64,000 bases of DNA from Caulobacter sp. CCUG 60055. GTDB taxonomy: Bacteria > Pseudomonadota > Alphaproteobacteria > Caulobacterales > Caulobacteraceae. This document shows positions 57,716 to 64,000 of the stretch, piece by piece. How positions within the stretch are numbered: position 1 is the stretch's first letter; every line of letters starts with the position of its first letter. A model generated the notes under the pieces. It saw only the letters and a list, made by a program, of their open reading frames with translations. It was not told the DNA's origin and did not search any database. The position numbers and the translations under genes were made by a program. The stretch spans positions 1 to 64,000 of the forward strand of contig NZ_PUIC01000008.1 in assembly GCF_022750545.1 (NCBI RefSeq). Direction: 5' to 3'.

Positions 57716-58795
57716 ATGGCCGCCGCCGAACAGTCCGCCCAGGAGATGAATTCGGGCACCAAGGAGGTCGACGAGCGCTATCGCCTGGACGAGGCCCGGC
57801 TGGCGGCGTGGCTCAGGGACCATGTCGAGGGTTTCGCGGGGCCGCTGGAGGTGCGCCAGTTCAAGGGCGGCCAGTCCAACCCGACCTATCAGCTGGTCAC
57901 GCCGGCCAAGCGCTACGTCCTGCGCCGCAAGCCGCCGGGCAAGCTGTTGCCGTCGGCCCACGCCGTCGACCGCGAGTTCAAGGTGATCTCGGCCCTGGGC
58001 AAGACCGGCTTCCCGGTCGCGCGCGCCTACGCCCTTTGCGAGGACGAGGCCGTCATCGGCACCATGTTCTACGTCATGGACATGGTCGAGGGCCGCATCC
58101 TGTGGGACGGCACGCTGCCGGAACACCAGCCGGCCGAGCGCCGGGCGATCTACAACGCCGAGATCGAGACCCTGGCCCGGCTGCACACCATCGACTACCA
58201 GGCGATCGGCCTGGGCGATTTCGGCAAGCCCGGCAACTACTTCGCCCGCCAGATCGACCGCTGGACCAAGCAGTACAAGGCGTCCGAGACCGCCAGCCTC
58301 GACACCATGAACCGGCTGATGGAATGGCTGCCCGCCACCGTTCCGGCCGACGACCAGACCTCGATCGTCCATGGCGACTATCGGCTCGACAACATGATCC
58401 TGCACGCCACTGAGCCGAAGGTGATCGCGGTGCTGGACTGGGAGCTGTCGACGCTGGGCAACCCGCTGGCCGACTTTTCGTACTTCCTGATGAACTGGGT
58501 GATGCCGAGCGACCAGCGCGGCGGCCTCTCGGAAATCACCGATCTCGGCGCCTACGGCATTCCGACCGTCGAGGAGGCGGTGGCGCAGTACTGCCGCCTG
58601 ACCGGGCGTGACGGCCTGCCCCAGCTCGACTGGTACTTCTCCTACAACCTGTTCCGCTTGGCCGGCATCTGCCAGGGCATCGTCGGGCGGGTGCGCGACG
58701 GCACCGCCGCCAGTTCCCACGCCGCGCTGATGGAGGCCCGGGTGCCGATCCTGGCCAAGGGCGCCTGGGAGTTCGCCCAACGGGCCGGCGCCTGA
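57716..58795 (+). CDS. phosphotransferase family protein (ACAD10/ACAD11 kinase-domain type)
   Basis: A 359-residue protein with an aminoglycoside-phosphotransferase/choline-kinase fold: RQFKGGQSNPTYQLVTPAKRYVLRRKPPGKLLPSAHAVDREFKVISAL (nucleotide loop and the catalytic Lys/Glu pair), catalytic loop SIVHGDYRLDNMIL and metal-binding VIAVLDWELSTLGNPLADFSYFLM. This is the pattern of the kinase domain fused to acyl-CoA dehydrogenase in ACAD10/11, proposed to phosphorylate hydroxyacyl-CoA for catabolism. Here no dehydrogenase gene is adjacent. Confidence 0.88.
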   Translation: MAAAEQSAQEMNSGTKEVDERYRLDEARLAAWLRDHVEGFAGPLEVRQFKGGQSNPTYQLVTPAKRYVLRRKPPGKLLPSAHAVDREFKVISALGKTGFPVARAYALCEDEAVIGTMFYVMDMVEGRILWDGTLPEHQPAERRAIYNAEIETLARLHTIDYQAIGLGDFGKPGNYFARQIDRWTKQYKASETASLDTMNRLMEWLPATVPADDQTSIVHGDYRLDNMILHATEPKVIAVLDWELSTLGNPLADFSYFLMNWVMPSDQRGGLSEITDLGAYGIPTVEEAVAQYCRLTGRDGLPQLDWYFSYNLFRLAGICQGIVGRVRDGTAASSHAALMEARVPILAKGAWEFAQRAGA

Positions 58796-58825
58796 AGCGG
58801 CCGATCCTCGTCCATTAGCGTAGGA

Positions 58826-59836
58826 TCAGCGTGTAACGGCTTGTTCCAAAAGGCTGTCGAGCGCCTGCTCGTCCTCGAACCGGGCCCGGACCGGCCAGGA
58901 GGCGACCCGCTCGCGCCAGGCCGGCGGCAGGCGCACCCAGTCCTTTTCGGTGGTCACCAGGCCGGCGCCGAACAGCGCCGCGCGGTCGGCGAGGAAGCGC
59001 AAGGTGCGCTCGTCATAGGCGCCGTGGTCGGGAAACTGGGCGAAGTCGACCAACTCGCAGCCGGCGGCCTTGAGGCTGCGTTCGACCTTCCACGGCTTGC
59101 CGATCCCGGCGAAACCCAGTTGCGGGCCGGGCGGCGGCGGGGCCAGCGGCTCCAGCCGCGCGATCAGCACGGGCTTGCCGGCGAACAGGGCGACCAGCCC
59201 GGCGTCGGGTTCGACGAGGTCGCCGGGCAGGAGGACGATCACCGCGTCGGCGCGCGCCAGGCCCGTCGCCAGCGGCTCGCGCATCGGCCCGGCCGGGAAC
59301 ACCGCGCCGTCGCCGAACGGCCATTCGTCGTTGCGGGTCTCGCCGTCGACCACGACCAGGGAAAGCGCTTTCCGCACCGTCGGGTTCTGGTGGCCGTCGT
59401 CGAGCACGACCGCCTGGGCGCCGGCCTGGGCGGCGGCCCGGGCGCCGGCGGCGCGGTCGCGGGCGATCCACACCGGAAAGTCCTGGGCCAGCATCAGCGG
59501 CTCGTCGCCGACCTCGGCGGCGGTGTTGGCGGCCGGATCGACCCGCAGCGGCCCGGCGAGCTTGCCGCCATAGCCGCGCGACAGGCCGTGGGCGGCGACG
59601 CCGGCCGCGGTCAGGCGGGTCAGCAGTTCGCGGACGATCGGCGTCTTGCCGACGCCGCCCACCGTCAGGTTGCCGACGCAGATCACCGGAACGCCGGGAT
59701 CGGCGGGAACGGTCCTGGCGATGCGCCGCGCGGTGGCCCCCGCCCATATCCACGACAGCGGCGTCAACAGCATGCGCGTCAGCATGGCGGTGCGGCGCTC
59801 GCGCACGTACCACCAGCGCGGCGTGGCCAGCTTCAC
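58826..59836 (-). CDS. lpxK: tetraacyldisaccharide 4'-kinase
   Basis: LpxK phosphorylates the lipid A disaccharide at the 4' position at the inner membrane. The 336-residue protein has the hydrophobic N-terminal anchor (MLLTPLSWIWAGATARRIA) and the P-loop region ICVGNLTVGGVGKTP (52-66). It also has VLDDGHQNPTVRKALSLVVVDG (catalytic DDGxQ) and a C-terminal KDWVRLPP motif. ATG 59836 overlaps the waaA stop by ATGA. It is the last gene of the operon. Confidence 0.96.
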   Translation of the reverse strand: MKLATPRWWYVRERRTAMLTRMLLTPLSWIWAGATARRIARTVPADPGVPVICVGNLTVGGVGKTPIVRELLTRLTAAGVAAHGLSRGYGGKLAGPLRVDPAANTAAEVGDEPLMLAQDFPVWIARDRAAGARAAAQAGAQAVVLDDGHQNPTVRKALSLVVVDGETRNDEWPFGDGAVFPAGPMREPLATGLARADAVIVLLPGDLVEPDAGLVALFAGKPVLIARLEPLAPPPPGPQLGFAGIGKPWKVERSLKAAGCELVDFAQFPDHGAYDERTLRFLADRAALFGAGLVTTEKDWVRLPPAWRERVASWPVRARFEDEQALDSLLEQAVTR

Positions 59837-61107
59837 GGGATCAGCTCCAGCACGCGGGCCGGAACTTCGCGCGCCTCGGCGTCGCGGGCCTCGACATAGG
59901 CGCGGGCTTTGGCGGCCATGTCGGCCAGGATGCGTCCGTCCAGCACCGCCGAAGTCAGATAGGGATCAAGGGCCGAGGCTTCTTTCAGCCGGGCGACCGC
60001 CTCGGCCGCCTCCAGCTCGTCATAGACCGTGCGCCAGTTGGCGACGAACGGCCCGCTGACGCACGGGCAGCCCAGTCGGGCCGGCTCCAGCGGATTATGG
60101 CCGCCAATCCCCTCGACCAGGCTGCCGCCCATGATCGCCAGGCGGGCCAGCCGGAACCACAGGCCCAGTTCGCCCAGGGTGTCGGCGATATAGACGTCGC
60201 AGCCGATGGGCGAGGCGGCCTGGCTGCGCCGCGCCGCGCTCATGCCCCGGTCGGCGCAGAGCTGGGCGATGGCCTCGCCGCGCTCGGGGTGGCGGGGGAC
60301 GAGCACCAGCAGCGGCGGACCCGCGCCGGGCACGGCCAGCTGCACGAAGGCGTCGAGGATCTGCTCGTCCTCGCCGGGATGGGTGCTGGCGGCCAGCACG
60401 ATCGGCCGCCGCTTGGTGACCGGCTTGAGCTTGTCGATCGCCGCCGGGTCGGCCGGCAGCGGCGGGGCGCCGAACTTGAGGTCGGCCAGCCCCTGGGTCG
60501 CCACCCCCAGGGCCGCGAACCGCTCGGCGGCGCGGGCGTCCTGGACCAGGATCAGGTCGTAGGCGCCCAGCAGGGCGCGGGCGGCCGAGCGCAGGCGCGA
60601 CCAGTTGCGGAAGCTGGCCTCCGACAGCTTGGCCGACAGCAGGGCCAGCCGCGTCCCGCGCGCCCGCGCGCCCAGGATCAGGTTGGGCCACAGCTCGCTC
60701 TCGACGAAGACGGCGAGGTCGGGACGCCAGTGGTCGAGGAAGCGGCGCACGGCCGACGGGGCGTCCACCGGCGCGTATTGGTGGATGGCGCCGGCCGGCA
60801 GGCGGGCGGCCAGAAGCTCGGCCGAGGTGCGGGTGCCGGAGGTGACCAGCACGGCGGTTTCGGGCCGCTCCCGACGGATCGCCTCGACCAGGGGCAGCAG
60901 CGACAGGCTCTCGCCGACGCTGGCGCCGTGCAGCCAGACCAGGCGCCCCTCCGGGCGGGGCGTGGCGCTGCGGCCCAGCCGCTCGCCCAGCCGCGCGGGG
61001 TCTTCCTTGCCGCGCCGCGCCCGCCGGTCGAGGATCAGGGGGACGAGCGGCTGCAGCAGCGCCGTCGCGGCGGCGTAGAGGATCAGGGATAGCGGCCGGC
61101 GGCTCAC
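59833..61107 (-). CDS. waaA: 3-deoxy-D-manno-octulosonic acid (Kdo) transferase
   Basis: WaaA/KdtA transfers Kdo to lipid IVA. The 424-residue protein has an N-terminal anchor (LSLILYAAATALLQPLVPLIL) and the acceptor domain WLHGASVGESLSLLPLVEAIRR, VFVESELWPNLILGARARG and LLSAKLSEASFRNWSRL. The donor domain is VLAASTHPGEDEQI... and MGGSLVEGIGGHNPLEPARLGCP. GTG 61107 starts it, overlapping the acyltransferase stop by GTGA. It fits with kdsD elsewhere in the window. Confidence 0.96.
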   Translation of the reverse strand: MSRRPLSLILYAAATALLQPLVPLILDRRARRGKEDPARLGERLGRSATPRPEGRLVWLHGASVGESLSLLPLVEAIRRERPETAVLVTSGTRTSAELLAARLPAGAIHQYAPVDAPSAVRRFLDHWRPDLAVFVESELWPNLILGARARGTRLALLSAKLSEASFRNWSRLRSAARALLGAYDLILVQDARAAERFAALGVATQGLADLKFGAPPLPADPAAIDKLKPVTKRRPIVLAASTHPGEDEQILDAFVQLAVPGAGPPLLVLVPRHPERGEAIAQLCADRGMSAARRSQAASPIGCDVYIADTLGELGLWFRLARLAIMGGSLVEGIGGHNPLEPARLGCPCVSGPFVANWRTVYDELEAAEAVARLKEASALDPYLTSAVLDGRILADMAAKARAYVEARDAEAREVPARVLELIP

Positions 61108-61793
61108 GCGAGCAGCGCCTCGGCGCGATCGGTGACGGCGGTGAGGCGCGCGCCCCAGTCCTCGCCCAGGGCCGCGAGGTCGGCGTCGCCGCCGGCGGTG
61201 AACGGGCCGTCCCAGACCATGGCCGCGCGGCCGAAGGGCAGGGGGATGGATGTCCGGTCCCAGGTGCTCAGGCGGATGCAGGGCCGCGAGGCCATGCCGA
61301 CCAGCAGCACCGGCGCGCCGGTCAGGCGGGCCAGCATCGGCGGCCCTTCGCCCATCACCTGGGCCGGGCCGCGCGGGCCGTCCGGGGTGATGGCGATCCC
61401 GCCGCCGCCCTTGACCCATTTGGCCATGTCGCGGAACGCCGCCGAGCCGCCCTTGATCTTGGCCGGGTCGGTCTGTTTCTGGCGCGACCCGCGGATCGAG
61501 GGAAAGCCGATCTTCTCCATGGTCTGGGCGATGAACTCGCCGTCGGCCGACTTGGAGATCAGGGCGCGCATGTCCTGCCGTTGCGGCGACTGCGGCCAGG
61601 AATTGGGCGAGAGCGGGATGCGGGCGTGCCAGAAGCACAGGATCGCGCCGGTCTCCTCGCGCCGCCGCCAGACGGCCTCGGCGCGTTCCTGTTCGTCCCG
61701 GGTCCAGCGCAGGGTGGCGTAGACGAACCGCAGATAGGCCGAGAACAGGGTGGACAGGGTCCGCACCACCCACGGCGAACGCAAAGGCCTCAT
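61104..61793 (-). CDS. DUF374 lysophospholipid acyltransferase-family protein
   Basis: A 229-residue protein of the DUF374 group of the LPLAT superfamily: GAILCFWHARIPLSPNSWPQ, MRALISKSADGEFIAQTMEKIGFPSIRGSRQ, FRDMAKWVKGGGGIAITPDGPRGPAQVMGEGPPMLARLTGAPVL. Such proteins sit next to waaA and lpxK and are thought to act on lipid A or phospholipids, though the substrate is unproven. It overlaps the ABC transporter stop by 4 bp (ATGA) upstream and waaA by 4 bp downstream. Confidence 0.9.
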   Translation of the reverse strand: MRPLRSPWVVRTLSTLFSAYLRFVYATLRWTRDEQERAEAVWRRREETGAILCFWHARIPLSPNSWPQSPQRQDMRALISKSADGEFIAQTMEKIGFPSIRGSRQKQTDPAKIKGGSAAFRDMAKWVKGGGGIAITPDGPRGPAQVMGEGPPMLARLTGAPVLLVGMASRPCIRLSTWDRTSIPLPFGRAAMVWDGPFTAGGDADLAALGEDWGARLTAVTDRAEALLA

Positions 61794-63565
61794 CGGGCGA
61801 CGGTCTCCGCGGCGGGTTCGTGGTCGAGGTCCTGGGCGCGGGCCAGGCGGGCGTAGAGCCCCTGGGCGCGCATCAGGGCGGCATGGTCGCCGGTCTCGAC
61901 CACCTTGCCCTGGTCGATGACATAGATGCGGTCGGCGCCCTTCACGGTCGACAGGCGGTGGGCGATCAGCAGCGTGGCGCGGCCGGCCATCAGCCGCTCC
62001 AGCGCCGCTTGGACCTGGGCCTCGCTCTCGGTGTCGAGGGCGCTGGTCGCCTCGTCGAGCAGCAGGATCGGCGCGTCCTTGAGGAAGGCGCGGGCGATGG
62101 AGATGCGCTGGCGCTGGCCGCCCGACAGCCGCGCGCCGGCCTCGCCGACCACGGTGTCGTAGCCGTCGGGCAGGGCGGTGATGAAATCGTGCGCCGCCGC
62201 CGCCCGCGCCGCCGCCTCGACCGCCTCCTGGCCGGCGTCCGGCCTGGCGTAGGCGATGTTGGCGCGGACGGTGTCGTCGAACAGGAAGGGCTCCTGCGTC
62301 ACCAGGGCGATGCGGTCGCGCAGCGAGGCCATGGTCACGGCCCGGATGTCGACGCCGTCGATGGTCACCGCGCCGGCGGTCACGTCGTAGAAGCGGGGGA
62401 TCAGGTTGAGAATGGTGCTCTTGCCGCCGCCCGACGGGCCGACGAGGGCGACGGTCTCGCCGCGCAGGGCCTCCAGCGACACGCCGTCGAGCGCCGGAGC
62501 GCCGTCGTGATAGGAGAACGAGACGTTCTCGAAGCGGATGGCCGCGTCGGTCAGGACCAGCGGCCGGGCGCCGGCGGCGTCGCGGATCTCGGGCTCGACG
62601 TCGAGCGCGCCGAACAGCCGCCGCGCGGCGGTCAGGCCCTCGGCCATGACCGTCTGCAGGTTGGCCACCTGGCGCAGGGACTGCGAGGCCGCGCCGAGCG
62701 CGGTGATGAAGGTGAAGAACGCCGCCGAACCCATGCGGCCGCTCCAGCCGACATAGGCGAAGACCAGGGCCAGCACGAACATCATCAGGGTCTCGGTGGC
62801 GGGCGCGGCCTGGGCGCGGGCGTTCGAGCCCTTGATCAGGTGCTGCTGGCGGCGCTCGACCACGGCGGCGACGCGGGCCTCCTCGTCGGCCTCGCGGTTC
62901 TCGATCTTGACGATCTTGATGCCGTCCAGGCTCTCCATGATCGCGGTCGACAGGGCCGAGGTCTCGACCATCGCCCCCTTGGCGGCCTTGGTGGTGCGCT
63001 TGGAGAAGCGCCGCATCACCAGGCTGGCGATCGGGCCGATCAGCAGGATGGCCAGCGCCAGCCAGGGGTCGAGGCGGAACATCACCCAGAGGGCCCCGAC
63101 GACGGTGAGGAACTCGCGGGTGTAGTTGATGACGCCGGTGGTGGCAGCCTCGCGGATCAGGCCGGCGTCGTAGAGCACCGACGAGACATAGGCCCCCGAG
63201 TGCGCGCCGCGCAGCCGCGCCAGGTCGGCCCGCACCAGCCGGCCGAACAGCTGCACCTGGACGTCGCCGACCACGCCGTTGCCGATGCGGTTGATGAAGT
63301 TGGCCTGGATGACCTGGAACAGGCCCCGCGCCAGGGCCAGGCCGGCGATGGTCAGCGGAATGACCACCAGCGCGCCCGGCTTGTGGCGGTTCAGGATGTC
63401 GTCGACCGCCGGCTGGATGATGCCGATCAGCCGGGTGGTCAGGATGGCGATGATCACCGCCGAGACGACCGCGACCGCGAAGCCCTTCCACCGCGGCGCC
63501 AGATAGGTCCTGGCGATGCGGCCGATCAGGGCGCGGTTGGTCATGGAGGGCGTGTCGTCGCTCAT
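61790..63565 (-). CDS. MsbA-type lipid ABC transporter (permease-ATPase fusion)
   Basis: A 591-residue half-transporter with six N-terminal membrane segments (about 20-310) and a C-terminal ATPase: Walker A VGPSGGGKSTILNLI, Q-loop ALVTQEPFLFDDTVRANIAYA, signature ARLSGGQRQRISIARAFLKDAPILLLDEATSALDTESE and H-loop LLIAHRLSTVKGADRI. In this operon (with waaA, lpxK) it is a good candidate for lipid A flipping (MsbA). ATG 63565 is the family start; a TTG at 63601 would add 12 residues. Confidence 0.9.
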   Translation of the reverse strand: MSDDTPSMTNRALIGRIARTYLAPRWKGFAVAVVSAVIIAILTTRLIGIIQPAVDDILNRHKPGALVVIPLTIAGLALARGLFQVIQANFINRIGNGVVGDVQVQLFGRLVRADLARLRGAHSGAYVSSVLYDAGLIREAATTGVINYTREFLTVVGALWVMFRLDPWLALAILLIGPIASLVMRRFSKRTTKAAKGAMVETSALSTAIMESLDGIKIVKIENREADEEARVAAVVERRQQHLIKGSNARAQAAPATETLMMFVLALVFAYVGWSGRMGSAAFFTFITALGAASQSLRQVANLQTVMAEGLTAARRLFGALDVEPEIRDAAGARPLVLTDAAIRFENVSFSYHDGAPALDGVSLEALRGETVALVGPSGGGKSTILNLIPRFYDVTAGAVTIDGVDIRAVTMASLRDRIALVTQEPFLFDDTVRANIAYARPDAGQEAVEAAARAAAAHDFITALPDGYDTVVGEAGARLSGGQRQRISIARAFLKDAPILLLDEATSALDTESEAQVQAALERLMAGRATLLIAHRLSTVKGADRIYVIDQGKVVETGDHAALMRAQGLYARLARAQDLDHEPAAETVAR

Positions 63566-63674
63566 GCGGGGATCGGTCGGCTGATACGGCCAGGGTGTCA
63601 AGACGGCCCGGGATAGGGCGGTTGTGGTCTCGGGCTCGTCGCCCTACTTAGGGCCGTTCTGCAAGGATCGCCAT

Positions 63675-64000
63675 TTGTCCCGTTTCGACCTCTCGACCGC
63701 CTGGGGCCGCTTCCGCACGAAGTGGAACTATTTCTGGGCCGACCACGCCTTCCTGCGGATCGGCTTCCAGAACGCCCACTGGGTCAGCCCCGAGCTGCTG
63801 CGCACCAACCAGCCCTGGCCGTTCCAGCTGGCCTGGTGGAAGAAGCAGGGGATCAAGACGGTCATCAACCTGCGCGGCGGTTTCGACGCCAGCTTCTACG
63901 CCCTTGAGAAGGACGCCTGCGAGCGCCTGGGGCTGAAGATGGTCGACTTCACCATCACCTCGCGCGAGGTCCCCAGCCGCGCCCGGGTGCTGGGCGCCCG
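63675..64000 (+). CDS. protein tyrosine/dual-specificity phosphatase-like protein (3' end outside window)
   Basis: The first 108 codons of a protein starting at TTG 63675 (SD AAGGA seven bases upstream), read as MSRFDLSTAWGRFRTKWNYFW. It continues with FRIGFQNAHWVSPELLRTNQPWPFQLAWWKKQGIKTVINLRGG, the N-terminal signature of the PTP/DSP family (compare Siw14-like proteins). The catalytic Cys-x5-Arg loop lies beyond the window edge, so function is a family-level inference. It is divergent from the MsbA-like operon. Confidence 0.75.
   Translation, partial: MSRFDLSTAWGRFRTKWNYFWADHAFLRIGFQNAHWVSPELLRTNQPWPFQLAWWKKQGIKTVINLRGGFDASFYALEKDACERLGLKMVDFTITSREVPSRARVLGA

Overview
The window is a very GC-rich chromosomal segment of an alphaproteobacterium, most likely Caulobacteraceae (Caulobacter/Phenylobacterium type). 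I infer this from an EipA (DUF1134) gene with a perfect CtrA box (TTAA-N7-TTAA) and GANTC sites upstream, DUF2093, DUF599 and entericidin-type genes, the N-terminus and AUU start of IF3, and the style of the envelope genes. No prophage, transposase, integrase, CRISPR array or rRNA is visible. The only RNA gene found is tRNA-Ser(GGA) at the left end. Most of the window is ordinary core genome in short operons.

Layout. 1-8.3 kb: tRNA-Ser, msrA, an MmcQ/YjbR protein, DUF599 and MHS-transporter genes, cyclopropane fatty acid synthase, a DUF885 metallopeptidase-like protein and small proteins. 8.1-12.6 kb: entericidin-like lipoprotein, lepA, the divergent CtrA-box gene eipA, a CDF transporter and a YqhA-type membrane protein. 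12.7-21 kb, all on the minus strand: infC, S9 peptidase, MFS transporter, rpmI-rplT, pheS-pheT. infC is separated from rpmI-rplT by two unrelated genes and has its own terminator. 21-26.4 kb: two glycosyltransferases (GT9, GT4), an alpha/beta hydrolase, a patatin, an epimerase and ohr. 26.4-36 kb: sugar-nucleotide and envelope precursor genes (galU, glmS, glmM, ugd, a phosphomannomutase/phosphoglucomutase, a KpsF/KdsD isomerase) and gpmA.

36-40.6 kb is a compact four-gene chaperone-usher pilus locus of the spore-coat-U (Csu, archaic) type. 40.6-47.3 kb holds a stand-alone RibD-like deaminase, a pentapeptide-repeat protein, Hsp20, then two tandem paralogues of an exported methyltransferase-fold protein (one Sec, one Tat lipoprotein) coupled to a third exported protein, an SCP2 protein and a lysophospholipase. 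47.3-54.9 kb: hisN, an XRE regulator, an LpxL-type acyltransferase, a response regulator, an M23 peptidase, xseA and purD. 54.88-57.67 kb is a 2.8 kb islet bounded by a 22-bp perfect direct repeat. It carries a methyltransferase and a conspicuously AT-rich secreted-protein gene, and is the clearest candidate for recent acquisition. 57.7-64 kb: an ACAD10/11-type kinase, then an LPS operon (MsbA-like ABC transporter, DUF374 acyltransferase, waaA, lpxK) in which every junction is a 4-bp start/stop overlap, and a truncated tyrosine-phosphatase-like gene at the right edge.

Many genes converge on the envelope: Kdo precursor and transfer (KdsD, WaaA), lipid A (LpxK, LpxL-like, MsbA-like), UDP-sugars (GalU, Ugd, GlmS, GlmM), EipA, M23 peptidase, and surface pili. 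The least explained parts are the exported methyltransferase cluster and the repeat-flanked islet.
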